A stretch of DNA of 9,896 bases, from assembly GCA_027886795.1 (NCBI GenBank), contig JAPCJU010000026.1, positions 1 through 9,896 of the forward strand, read 5' to 3'. Source of the DNA: Nitrososphaerota archaeon. Lineage in GTDB: Archaea > Thermoproteota > Nitrososphaeria > Nitrososphaerales > CADDZS01. The notes under the pieces were generated by a model, which did no database searches, was not told the DNA's origin, and saw only the letters and a list, made by a program, of their open reading frames with translations. The position numbers were made by a program, and so were the translations under genes. Positions 1-5,723 of this stretch are shown piece by piece; positions within the stretch are counted from its first letter, which is position 1; each line of letters begins with the position of its first letter.

Positions 1-26
1 GAAGTCATCGAATCAGCTTCATAGTA

Positions 27-518
27 CTAACCTATTGTTTCGGCAAATTCGATTTGTGGTGATTCAGAAATCATGGATTGAAATTGGTTTAGAGCAATAA
101 TCGTTAAGGATCCAACAGTCTCTGGTTTCTGTAACATTTGTACCATCCGTCGAGGTATGTCCACTGCTGCAGCACTGCAACATATTGCAGCGGTTCTCTC
201 ACTCGCAAAATTCGATCTTCGGAAGACAATTTCTCGAGGATCACTTAACTCCAAATCAGGTGAACCAATTCCTCGAAAACTGTAACTTTGATCCTCGACA
301 ACTACCTCTAATCTAAGAGCTCCGCCGGATTTGATGTGCCCCTTAAGTTCAGCTGATAGATTGTTGCACCCCTTTCCAGCGTCGACACCCAAAATACAAT
401 CCGCACGTCTTGAAATGTAATGATCGGTAGTGATTTCAACAGTATTTCTGTGAGTGCTAAGTACATTATTATGACCCCTGAAACGAATTGTCTCGGAAAA
501 AATATCCTCGGCTTTCAA
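27..518 (-). CDS. DUF371 family archaeal protein (function unknown)
   Basis: A 163-residue protein that I recognise by pattern as the archaeal DUF371 family. Seen in the sequence: RGHNNV at residues 14-19, a THRNTVEIT stretch at 22-30, ADCILGV at 39-45, and a REIVFRRSNF...ERTAAI segment at about 95-112 followed by an Ala-rich helix. These match the family's usual order of blocks, and the length is close to the family's usual size. It has no signal peptide or membrane segment, so it is probably cytoplasmic. The start is TTG (516-518), chosen because a strong GAGGTG ribosome-binding site lies 5 nt upstream. The gene is divergent from psmA and shares its 109-bp upstream region. The family has no established biochemical role that I know of. 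The neighbourhood (proteasome and RNA processing) suggests a housekeeping role, but that is only association. Confidence 0.85.
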   Translation of the reverse strand: MKAEDIFSETIRFRGHNNVLSTHRNTVEITTDHYISRRADCILGVDAGKGCNNLSAELKGHIKSGGALRLEVVVEDQSYSFRGIGSPDLELSDPREIVFRRSNFASERTAAICCSAAAVDIPRRMVQMLQKPETVGSLTIIALNQFQSMISESPQIEFAETIG

Positions 519-523
519 TTTTT

Positions 524-529
524 CACCTC
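524..529 (-). promoter_or_regulatory. Ribosome-binding site of the DUF371 gene
   Basis: Read on the minus strand the sequence is GAGGTG, followed by five A residues and then the TTG start. It is a near-perfect complement to the archaeal 16S 3' end, and it fixes the TTG start because no ATG exists near it in frame. Confidence 0.8.
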
Positions 530-545
530 AATAGTTCGTGTTCAA

Positions 546-580
546 ACAGAAATTGTCTGTCCATTTTATCAGATGTCTGT
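546..580. promoter_or_regulatory. Possible operator: two CAGA/TCTG dyads in the divergent promoter region
   Basis: Two inverted repeats are visible. The first is CAGA-N5-TCTG at 547-559 (ACAGA and TCTGT arms at 546-550 and 556-560); the second is CAGA-N2-TCTG at 570-579. The heptamer TGTCTGT occurs at 554-560 and again at 574-580, exactly 20 bp apart, about two helical turns. The pair flanks the candidate DUF371 TATA box and ends just before the psmA TATA-like box. That position suits a regulator controlling one or both genes, but no binding protein can be named. Confidence 0.4.
562..569 (-). promoter_or_regulatory. Possible TATA box for the DUF371 gene
   Basis: On the minus strand the sequence reads ATAAAATG. 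With usual archaeal spacing, transcription would start near 540, giving a leader of about 22 nt that still contains the GAGGTG ribosome-binding site. This is a composition-based guess and the motif is not a perfect consensus. Confidence 0.35.
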
Positions 581-584
581 AAGG

Positions 585-592
585 TTTAAATT
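585..592 (+). promoter_or_regulatory. Probable TATA box of psmA
   Basis: The sequence is TTTAAATT. Usual archaeal spacing puts transcription start near 614, giving a leader of about 13 nt before the ATG at 628. A partial ribosome-binding site, AAAGGT at 614-619, lies 8 nt before that ATG and would be at the very 5' end of the message. Confidence 0.5.
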
Positions 593-627
593 CCGGGCTA
601 AGAGCATTTTGTCAAAGGTTTGATAGA

Positions 628-1371
628 ATGTTCCCCGCAGCTGCTGGTTACGACAGAGCCATTACAGTATTTTCTCCTGATGGCCGATTATATCAAGTTG
701 AATATGCTATAGAAACTGTTCGCCGCGGAACTTTGGCCGTCGGCGTAAGAACAAGGCATGGAGTCATCCTAGCTGTCGAGGAAAGACCAAGAAAGCTTCA
801 GACGCCGGGAGAGACTCAGAAGATTTTTCAAGTCGATGATCATCTTGGAGTCGCTGCAGCTGGTTACATTCCGGACGCTCGCGTCCAAGTTGATCAAGCC
901 CGAATTGTGGCTCAAAGCAACAAGCTTGTCTATGACGAGCCGGTTGACGTAGAATCGGTCGCGAAACGTCTTTCCGATCAATGCCAGCAATACACCCAAT
1001 ATGCCGGTGTCAGACCATTTGGTGTGTCTTTGATCATCGCGGGTGTAGATTCAAATGGCCCTCAACTATTTCTTACTGACCCAAGTGGGACCTACGTTGG
1101 ATATTATGCTATAGCGATCGGCGCCGGGGCCGACCAAGTCGGAGAGTACCTGGAGCAAAGATACAAAGAGGACATTTCGATTGATGACGCCTTAACCCTC
1201 GCGGTTGAATCCATCTATCTTGTGAGTGAAGACAAGATTGGAACCAGGCACATAAAAATGGCGGTAGTTCCTTCGGAAACAAAACAGATGAGAAGATTGT
1301 CAGATTCGGAGATTGATGGTTACGCCGAGAAGGCAAAACTTAGATCGTCGAAGCAGCCTCCATCGCAGTAA
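628..1371 (+). CDS. psmA: Proteasome subunit alpha
   Basis: Structural alpha subunit of the archaeal 20S proteasome. It forms the two outer seven-membered rings that gate substrate entry and dock the ATPase regulator; the catalytic threonines are in the beta subunits. Its 247 residues match the family length. Visible are the N-terminal alpha signature with YDRAITVFSPDGR (residues 8-20) and QVEYA (23-27), the KIFQVDDH strand (65-72), GYIPDARVQVDQARI (79-93), and QYTQYAGVRPFGVSL (121-135). K65 lies where the known alpha-ring lysine that contacts the ATPase tail would be expected (inferred by position). The ATG at 628 is chosen because the gating N-terminus starts right there. It is the first gene of the proteasome–exosome cluster and is separated from SBDS by 116 bp with an inverted repeat, so it may be transcribed partly on its own. 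Confidence 0.97.
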   Translation: MFPAAAGYDRAITVFSPDGRLYQVEYAIETVRRGTLAVGVRTRHGVILAVEERPRKLQTPGETQKIFQVDDHLGVAAAGYIPDARVQVDQARIVAQSNKLVYDEPVDVESVAKRLSDQCQQYTQYAGVRPFGVSLIIAGVDSNGPQLFLTDPSGTYVGYYAIAIGAGADQVGEYLEQRYKEDISIDDALTLAVESIYLVSEDKIGTRHIKMAVVPSETKQMRRLSDSEIDGYAEKAKLRSSKQPPSQ

Positions 1372-1395
1372 GTTTATGTCGCGGAGCATCGCACG

Positions 1396-1438
1396 CGGAG
1401 GAAATTTATTTCCTCCGACCGACGGGGGCTATCTTTTT
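1396..1438 (+). terminator. Inverted repeat plus T-run between psmA and SBDS (possible terminator or processing site)
   Basis: Two perfect 10-nt arms, CGGAGGAAAT and ATTTCCTCCG, are separated by only two T residues (1396-1417). In RNA this would fold as about a 9-bp stem with a four-base loop. A run of five T follows at 1434-1438. Archaeal termination relies mainly on T-runs, so the T5 could give partial termination, while the hairpin could protect or mark a 3' end. The 5' arm also contains GGAGG, which looks like a ribosome-binding site but has no start codon at the right distance. Confidence 0.45.
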
Positions 1439-1444
1439 ACGAAT

Positions 1445-1452
1445 CTAAATTT
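1445..1452 (+). promoter_or_regulatory. Possible TATA box for the SBDS-led transcript
   Basis: The sequence CTAAATTT lies just after the hairpin and T-run. Usual spacing puts transcription start near 1474-1475, at the beginning of the GAAAGGA ribosome-binding site, giving a leader of about 13 nt. The arrangement matches that proposed for psmA. Confidence 0.4.
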
Positions 1453-1473
1453 GAAGATCGAATGGTATATTAC

Positions 1474-1480
1474 GAAAGGA
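1474..1480 (+). promoter_or_regulatory. Ribosome-binding site of the SBDS gene
   Basis: GAAAGGA lies 7 nt before the TTG at 1488. It supports TTG as the start; the first in-frame ATG would fall well inside the conserved domain. Confidence 0.55.
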
Positions 1481-1487
1481 AATAATC

Positions 1488-2177
1488 TTGTCTTCCAAAT
1501 TTAGCACTGTTCGCTATTCAAGCGGAGGGGAACATTTTGAAATTTTGGTTCATCCGGATCCCGCCTTGGAATTTAAGTTTGGAAAAAATATCGAAGTCTC
1601 CCAGGTCGTTGCTGTCGATGAAGTTTACTCGGACGCAAATAAGGGCCTCAGGATTCCTGCTGAAAAGCTGACGAAGATTTTCAAGACTAACGACTTTCTC
1701 CAGATAGCGGAAGTAATTCTCAGAAAGGGAGATCTCAATCTAACAACTGAACAAAGAAGAAGGCTTGTAGAAGAGAAACGTAAGCAAATCGTTGCAACAA
1801 TCTCAAGAAACTATGTCGATCCTCGATCAGGTCTTCCTCACCCTCCACTGAGGATAGAACAAGCCATGGCTGAAGTTAGGCTGACCATTGATCCATTCAA
1901 AGATGTTAATGAACAAACCAAAATGGTAATTGACTTGCTAAGGGGAATTCTTCCTCTAAAATCAGAGCGGATCAAGATGTTAGTGAAAGTACCCGCGCAA
2001 TACTCGTCACAATCCTTCGGCGCTCTGAAAGGAGTTGGCGATATTGTCAAGGAAGAGTGGGGGTCGGACGGGGGGCTAACGGTTATAATTGAAATTCCTG
2101 CTGGGGTTCACTCAACTCTCCTGGACAGGCTAGGATCACTATCGAAGGGAACTGCGCAGGCTTCAGTTATCCGTTAG
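1488..2177 (+). CDS. SBDS family ribosome maturation protein
   Basis: Archaeal ortholog of the Shwachman–Bodian–Diamond syndrome protein (Sdo1 in yeast). In eukaryotes it helps release the anti-association factor eIF6 from the 60S subunit; the archaeal protein binds the large ribosomal subunit. Its 229 residues match the archaeal size. Three domains are visible: an N-terminal FYSH domain (about 1-90) with VYSDANKGLRIP at 46-57 and LNLTTEQRR at 83-91; a helical middle domain (about 92-160) with GLPHPPLRIEQAM at 115-127; and a C-terminal ferredoxin-like domain (about 161-229). The start is TTG with a GAAAGGA site 7 nt upstream. It sits between psmA and the exosome cap gene, the classic archaeal order, and 39 bp separate it from rrp4. 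Confidence 0.96.
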   Translation: MSSKFSTVRYSSGGEHFEILVHPDPALEFKFGKNIEVSQVVAVDEVYSDANKGLRIPAEKLTKIFKTNDFLQIAEVILRKGDLNLTTEQRRRLVEEKRKQIVATISRNYVDPRSGLPHPPLRIEQAMAEVRLTIDPFKDVNEQTKMVIDLLRGILPLKSERIKMLVKVPAQYSSQSFGALKGVGDIVKEEWGSDGGLTVIIEIPAGVHSTLLDRLGSLSKGTAQASVIR

Positions 2178-2216
2178 GTCAAAGTTAATCTAGTATTACG
2201 TTTAAAGTGAAAAATT

Positions 2217-3053
2217 GTGCCAGAAGTAAAAAGAAGATACGTTATTCCGGGAGAAGTTGTTGCCCGGGGAAATGTAAGGGCTGATTTGAATGTGATGCGT
2301 GTTAACGACACGCTTGTTGCTACTCGGGTTGGTATGGCTGAAATTGGTCATGACGTCGTTCGCGTTGTGCCACTTTCGGGGCCGTACATACCCAGAATCG
2401 ACGATCTCGTTGTGGGCAAGGTCATTGATTATAGCGCGTTTGCGTGGGAAGCAGACATCAATTCATGTTTCTTTGGAATTTTGCCTGCCGCATCCGTGTT
2501 TGGAAGGGACTACTCACCTGCGAAGGATTCTCTAACCGACAAGCTGAAAGTGGGAGACATGATTGCGTCCAGAGTAATCGCTTTTGACAGGACAAGGGAT
2601 CCGCTTCTTTCGATATCTGGACCCGGGCTAGGAAGAATCCCTAGGGGTCAGGTCGTCAAAATATCACCCGCAAAGGTGCCGCGGCTGATCGGAAAGAAAG
2701 GTTCTATGATAAAGACAATCGAAGTCGGGACCCGGAGCAGGATGTTAATCGGTCAAAATGGTGTTGTCGTGATAGTGGGTAGTCCGGAAGACACCCTTAG
2801 AGCAATACGAGCCGTGAACCTAGTAGATGAAGAAGCGCACTCTGCAGACCTCACCGAGAAGGTCCAGCTAATGCTGGGAATTACTCCAGAGCCGCAGCAA
2901 GCTGATGCGGAACAGGAGTCTGATGAATTCGGCTCGGAAACACAGACGGAGAATGAACAGAGCGCTGCATCGTCGGGCGAATCGGACGTCATGTCCCCAG
3001 AAAACATGCAATCCGGAGAAAGCTCTTCGGAACAGATAAGCGAAGGAATTTAG
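2217..3053 (+). CDS. rrp4: Exosome complex RNA-binding protein Rrp4, with an acidic C-terminal tail
   Basis: RNA-binding cap subunit of the archaeal exosome; three copies sit on the Rrp41–Rrp42 ring and guide RNA into it. Order of parts: N-terminal domain (1-60) with YVIPGEVVARG at 8-18, S1 domain (about 62-134), KH domain (about 145-203) with VPRLIGKKGSMI at 154-165 and its GKKG loop at 159-162. The core ends near residue 222. The remaining 56 residues are Ser/Gln/Glu-rich, with 15 acidic residues and no lysine or arginine, so probably disordered. At 278 residues the protein is longer than usual (roughly 220-250). The start is GTG; only a weak AGTGA (2206-2210) precedes it, but the N-terminal domain begins at once, so this start is likely. 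Confidence 0.95.
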   Translation: MPEVKRRYVIPGEVVARGNVRADLNVMRVNDTLVATRVGMAEIGHDVVRVVPLSGPYIPRIDDLVVGKVIDYSAFAWEADINSCFFGILPAASVFGRDYSPAKDSLTDKLKVGDMIASRVIAFDRTRDPLLSISGPGLGRIPRGQVVKISPAKVPRLIGKKGSMIKTIEVGTRSRMLIGQNGVVVIVGSPEDTLRAIRAVNLVDEEAHSADLTEKVQLMLGITPEPQQADAEQESDEFGSETQTENEQSAASSGESDVMSPENMQSGESSSEQISEGI

Positions 3054-3101
3054 GCAGTCAACTAGAATTACAGTTTCATAGGAAAATCAAAAGAAACAAT
3101 T

Positions 3102-3107
3102 AGGTGA
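3102..3107 (+). promoter_or_regulatory. Ribosome-binding site of rrp41
   Basis: AGGTGA lies 7 nt before the ATG at 3115. It is one of the strongest ribosome-binding sites in the window and fixes the rrp41 start. Confidence 0.7.
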
Positions 3108-3114
3108 AAAGTAG

Positions 3115-3870
3115 ATGGGAAAACAAGGTGGAGATAGTTCCAGTCTCATTAACGAGCAGGGAATTAGGGCAGATGGAAGAAGAATTGACGAGCTGCGCCC
3201 GATAAAAATCGAGGTAGGAATTCTGAAGAACGCCGATGGATCGGCGTTTATTCAATTCGGAAAGAACAAGATAATGGCGGCTGTTTACGGACCGAAGGAA
3301 GTTCATCCGAAACACAGCGCGCTTCCCGACAGAAGCGTTTTGCGATGCAGGTATCACATGTCGCCGTTTTCAACCGAGGAGCGTAAGAATCCAGCTCCTT
3401 CAAGAAGAGAAATCGAGATATCAAAAGTGACTCGGGAGGCACTCGAGCCTTCTTTGATGCTCGAGGATTATCCGAGGACGGCGATCGATGTCTTCGTGGA
3501 AGTGTTGCAGTCTGACGGAGGCTCGAGGTGTGCTGGAATTTCTGCAGCCTCGGTTGCTCTGGCAGACGCCGGAATTAACATGAGGGATCTCGTCTCCGCA
3601 TGTGCGGCAGGAAAGGTAGCGGGTCAAGTGGTGTTGGACGTTGACGACACTGAAGACAAGGAGGGGCAGGCTGATTTACCCATTGCAATAATGTCCACTT
3701 CGAACCAGGTAACCTTGCTACAGCTCGATGGACAACTGAATGAAGAAGAGTTCAACAAAGCATTGAGTTGGGCGCTCAGCGGCTGCAAGAAAGTGTACGA
3801 GCTTCAAAGAGAAGCGTTGATCGGGAGATACTTCGGGAAAAATGAAAAGGTTCTGGAGGTCGAACAGTAG
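3115..3870 (+). CDS. rrp41: Exosome complex exonuclease subunit Rrp41 (catalytic RNase PH-like)
   Basis: Catalytic subunit of the archaeal exosome. It degrades RNA from the 3' end using phosphate, releasing nucleoside diphosphates, and can run in reverse to add tails. Its 251 residues match the family (248 in Sulfolobus from memory). Visible are GIRADGRR (16-23), LPDRSVLRCRYHMSPFS (70-86), NPAPSRREIEISK (92-104), FPRTAID-like YPRTAID (119-125), and DKEGQADLPIA (181-191). Arginines R97/R98 match the phosphate/RNA-binding pair, and D181 aligns by eye with the catalytic aspartate (D182 in Sulfolobus), so the enzyme should be active. The stop codon is directly followed by the rrp42 ATG, consistent with 1:1 production of the ring partners. 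Confidence 0.97.
   Translation: MGKQGGDSSSLINEQGIRADGRRIDELRPIKIEVGILKNADGSAFIQFGKNKIMAAVYGPKEVHPKHSALPDRSVLRCRYHMSPFSTEERKNPAPSRREIEISKVTREALEPSLMLEDYPRTAIDVFVEVLQSDGGSRCAGISAASVALADAGINMRDLVSACAAGKVAGQVVLDVDDTEDKEGQADLPIAIMSTSNQVTLLQLDGQLNEEEFNKALSWALSGCKKVYELQREALIGRYFGKNEKVLEVEQ
3855..3860 (+). promoter_or_regulatory. Ribosome-binding site of rrp42 inside the rrp41 end
   Basis: GGAGGT lies in the last codons of rrp41, 10 nt before the rrp42 ATG. It suggests that rrp42 is translated from the same message as rrp41 by coupling or re-initiation. Confidence 0.55.
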
Positions 3871-4695
3871 ATGTCGGCGGTCAAGAAGATCTTTGTCGTC
3901 GAACAACTAAGACGCGTACAAATGAGCGATCTTTTGGCGAGGGGAACGAGGCTTGACGGCAGAGGGCTTTCCGATTTTAGAGAACTGACAATCACAACAA
4001 ATGTGATCGAAAAAGCGGAAGGTTCGTGCCGCGTGAAGCTCGGAAACACTGAACTGATTGCGGGCGTGAAGGTAAATCTTGGCACTCCATTTCCAGACAC
4101 TCCTGACAAGGGATTGCTGGTAGTAAGCGCCGAAGTACTTCCGTTAGCTTCCCCTTATGCAGAACCGGGTCCTCCTGATGAGAACACGATTGAACTTGCC
4201 AGGGTTGCAGACCGCGGCATTCGAGAATCTGGAATGATTGATGTATCGAAACTAGTCCTCGTTGAGGGAAAACACGTCTATGCTGTCTTCGTCGATGTTA
4301 GCATTTTGAATGTAGATGGAAACCTATTCGACGCAACGTCCTATGCCGTTGTTTCGTCTCTGATGACAGCAAAGATTCCAAAGTACGTCCTCGATGATAA
4401 GGGTCAGCCGTCAAAAACAGATGAAATGGTTTCGTTGCCAATTCAGACGATTCCGGTTTCCGTGACTCAAGCCAGGATCGGAGATCATCTCATTGTCGAT
4501 CCCACTTCCGAAGAGGAGGCTTTGATGGAATCAAGGATAACTCTTGTTTCAGACGATAAAGGAAATCTCTGTGCCGGTCAAAAGGGAATGCCCGGAAGTT
4601 TGACCACGGATCAAGTTCTTCAAGCCGCCAGTACCGCCAAACTTAAAGGAGAAGAAATCCGTTCGATAATAAAGAAGGCCGTTTACAATGGCTAA
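3871..4695 (+). CDS. rrp42: Exosome complex component Rrp42 (structural RNase PH-like)
   Basis: Non-catalytic partner of Rrp41; three heterodimers form the six-membered exosome ring and Rrp42 helps bind RNA. Its 274 residues match the family (275 in Sulfolobus from memory). Visible are GTRLDGRGLSDFREL (25-39), a KLGNTELIAGVKV strand (56-68), FVDVSILNVDGNLFDA (140-155) and a C-terminal helix. The acidic catalytic pair of Rrp41 (D181/D187 there) is not kept in the matching region, as expected for this subunit. The ATG at 3871 gives an N-terminal extension before RLDGR of the usual length; an internal ATG at 3922 (M18) would shorten it too much. The gene starts directly after the rrp41 stop and overlaps the rpl37ae start by 8 nt. 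Confidence 0.95.
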   Translation: MSAVKKIFVVEQLRRVQMSDLLARGTRLDGRGLSDFRELTITTNVIEKAEGSCRVKLGNTELIAGVKVNLGTPFPDTPDKGLLVVSAEVLPLASPYAEPGPPDENTIELARVADRGIRESGMIDVSKLVLVEGKHVYAVFVDVSILNVDGNLFDATSYAVVSSLMTAKIPKYVLDDKGQPSKTDEMVSLPIQTIPVSVTQARIGDHLIVDPTSEEEALMESRITLVSDDKGNLCAGQKGMPGSLTTDQVLQAASTAKLKGEEIRSIIKKAVYNG

Positions 4696-4900
4696 GTCCT
4701 CCGAACACAACAGCATGAAGGGTCTGGGGGCAAAATATGGCGCCACCGTCAGAAAACGATATGGCCGAATTATGGGCAACTTGAAGCGTACTAGAAGATG
4801 CCCTTCATGTGGTTCGACCCGTTTTAGAAGGCGAAGCGCCGGCATCTGGGCATGCTCTACCTGCGAATACAAGGTTGCAGGTGAAGCTTACGACATCTGA
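4688..4900 (+). CDS. rpl37ae: 50S ribosomal protein L37Ae (eL43)
   Basis: Small zinc-binding protein of the archaeal/eukaryotic large ribosomal subunit. Its 70 residues are strongly basic. A four-cysteine zinc site is visible: CPSC (C38, C41) and CSTC (C56, C59). The preceding GAKYGATVRKRYG segment (14-26) is typical of the family. The size is on the short side (commonly 70-90). The ATG lies inside the end of rrp42, an 8-nt overlap, with GAAGG at 4674-4678 as a possible ribosome-binding site 9 nt upstream. Linkage to rrp42 is the usual archaeal arrangement. The RNA polymerase subunit P gene that often follows in other archaea is absent: only 21 bp separate this gene from the next. Confidence 0.95.
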   Translation: MAKSSEHNSMKGLGAKYGATVRKRYGRIMGNLKRTRRCPSCGSTRFRRRSAGIWACSTCEYKVAGEAYDI

Positions 4901-4921
4901 GCGGATACAATCCGGATAAAA

Positions 4922-5272
4922 TTGCCTTCGCGCAAATCAAAATCTCCCTTAGCCCGAATTATGAAACCGAAAGTAGCTCAAACTACTCTCGTTGTCTCCA
5001 TATGTGGTGAGAAGAAAACTATTGACGCCGTTCGAGTCTCGATGGTCCCCGAGATAGAGAATGGAAAAAGGTGTCTGTTGGCTTTACATAAAAGCAAACA
5101 TAGTGAAAAACTTGCACTGGCATTCGCAGCAAAAGATCTTGTAGCTCTCCGGGCAGGTTTGAATACTAATCTTCGATTGGTTGCATCTGCTCTAAAGACA
5201 ATTGAAGTTGCGTCTGGCAGAACTGGTGCATTTACAGAAAGACTGAATAGAGCAACGCAGTTGCGGGTCTAA
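4922..5272 (+). CDS. pcc1: Pcc1-like KEOPS complex subunit
   Basis: Probable Pcc1, the small dimer-forming subunit of KEOPS, which makes the t6A base at position 37 of ANN-decoding tRNAs; Pcc1 bridges Kae1 units. The 116-residue protein has a central strand TTLVVSI (21-27), a MVPEIENGKR segment (41-50), and the family-like helix KDLVALRAGLNTNLRLV (71-87) with its LRAxLN core. Residues 1-20 are a basic N-terminal extension. The start is uncertain: TTG at 4922 has a weak GGAT 4 nt upstream, while the ATG at 4961 (M14) would give a 103-residue protein nearer typical length but shows no ribosome-binding site. The position between rpl37ae and prefoldin beta is typical for Pcc1 in archaea and supports the assignment. 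Confidence 0.8.
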   Translation: MPSRKSKSPLARIMKPKVAQTTLVVSICGEKKTIDAVRVSMVPEIENGKRCLLALHKSKHSEKLALAFAAKDLVALRAGLNTNLRLVASALKTIEVASGRTGAFTERLNRATQLRV

Positions 5273-5289
5273 TCCGGTAGAGTGAAATA

Positions 5290-5667
5290 ATGAGCAATCA
5301 AAACGAAGTTCCTCCGTGGTTGAGAGAGCAGCTGGTACGATTTGAACAGTTACAACAGAACCTTCAAACTATTATGCTTCAAAAGCAGCAAGTTGACGCT
5401 GAAGCTAGCGAAGTCGACAGAGCGGTTGCCGAGCTAAAGAAAGCTTCAGAAACAGATGCCGTTTACAAGAGTGCCGGAAACATCCTGGTCAAGGCAAAGA
5501 AAGACGATCTATTGAAAGATCTGGAGGAACGAAAAGAACTTGCAAACACAAGATCAACAGTTCTTGGAAAGCAAGAGACGCGAGTGAGAGAGAACATCAA
5601 AGAATTGCAAGCTAAAATTGAAGAAGCGCTTAAGGGACGGCCGCTTGGTTCAGGGTCGCCCAATTAG
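5290..5667 (+). CDS. pfdB: Prefoldin subunit beta
   Basis: Beta subunit of archaeal prefoldin, the jellyfish-shaped (alpha2 beta4) chaperone that holds unfolded proteins and hands them to the group II chaperonin. Its 125 residues match the family. Two long coiled-coil helices (about 8-50 and 76-116) flank a beta-hairpin region with VYKSAGNILVKAKKDDLLKD (58-77), the hallmark of the beta type. The C-terminal tail is short, GRPLGSGSPN. The ATG is at 5290 with a weak AGAGTGA region upstream. It follows pcc1 by 17 bp. A DUF3194-type gene that lies next to prefoldin in some archaea is not present in the 56 bp before the DHH gene. Confidence 0.95.
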   Translation: MSNQNEVPPWLREQLVRFEQLQQNLQTIMLQKQQVDAEASEVDRAVAELKKASETDAVYKSAGNILVKAKKDDLLKDLEERKELANTRSTVLGKQETRVRENIKELQAKIEEALKGRPLGSGSPN

Positions 5668-5690
5668 GACAATCTCTTTTCCAAGCCGGA

Positions 5691-5698
5691 ATAAATTT
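5691..5698 (+). promoter_or_regulatory. Possible TATA box for the DHH gene
   Basis: ATAAATTT lies in the 56-bp gap after prefoldin. Usual spacing puts transcription start near 5720, within a few bases of the TTG at 5724. A leaderless or near-leaderless message would explain why the nearest ribosome-binding-like sequence, GGAAG at 5706-5710, is too far away (13 nt). Confidence 0.45.
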
Positions 5699-5723
5699 TC
5701 GTTTCGGAAGATATCAGCCGATC

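Noticed and set aside
1..26. Sequence before the DUF371 stop codon
   Set aside because: Too short to assign; no repeat, RNA gene or terminator is recognisable.
420..623. 67-codon plus-strand open frame running into the psmA promoter region
   Set aside because: It lies antisense over the start of the DUF371 gene, has no recognisable protein features and covers the promoter region; it is a chance frame.
1466..1472. TATATTA as the SBDS TATA box
   Set aside because: Usual spacing would put the transcript start inside the coding region after the TTG at 1488, so the CTAAATTT at 1445-1452 fits better.
1376..1504. Possible 42-residue small protein (starting MSRSIARGG) in the psmA–SBDS gap
   Set aside because: It has no ribosome-binding site, runs through the hairpin, T-run and SBDS start, and its composition looks like translated non-coding DNA.
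2200..2206. GTTTAAA before rrp4 as a promoter element
   Set aside because: It lies only about 11 nt before the GTG start; transcription would begin within the gene and skip the conserved N-terminus.
4549..4872. 107-codon minus-strand open frame over rpl37ae
   Set aside because: It is fully antisense to the end of rrp42 and to the well-supported zinc ribosomal protein; no family features.
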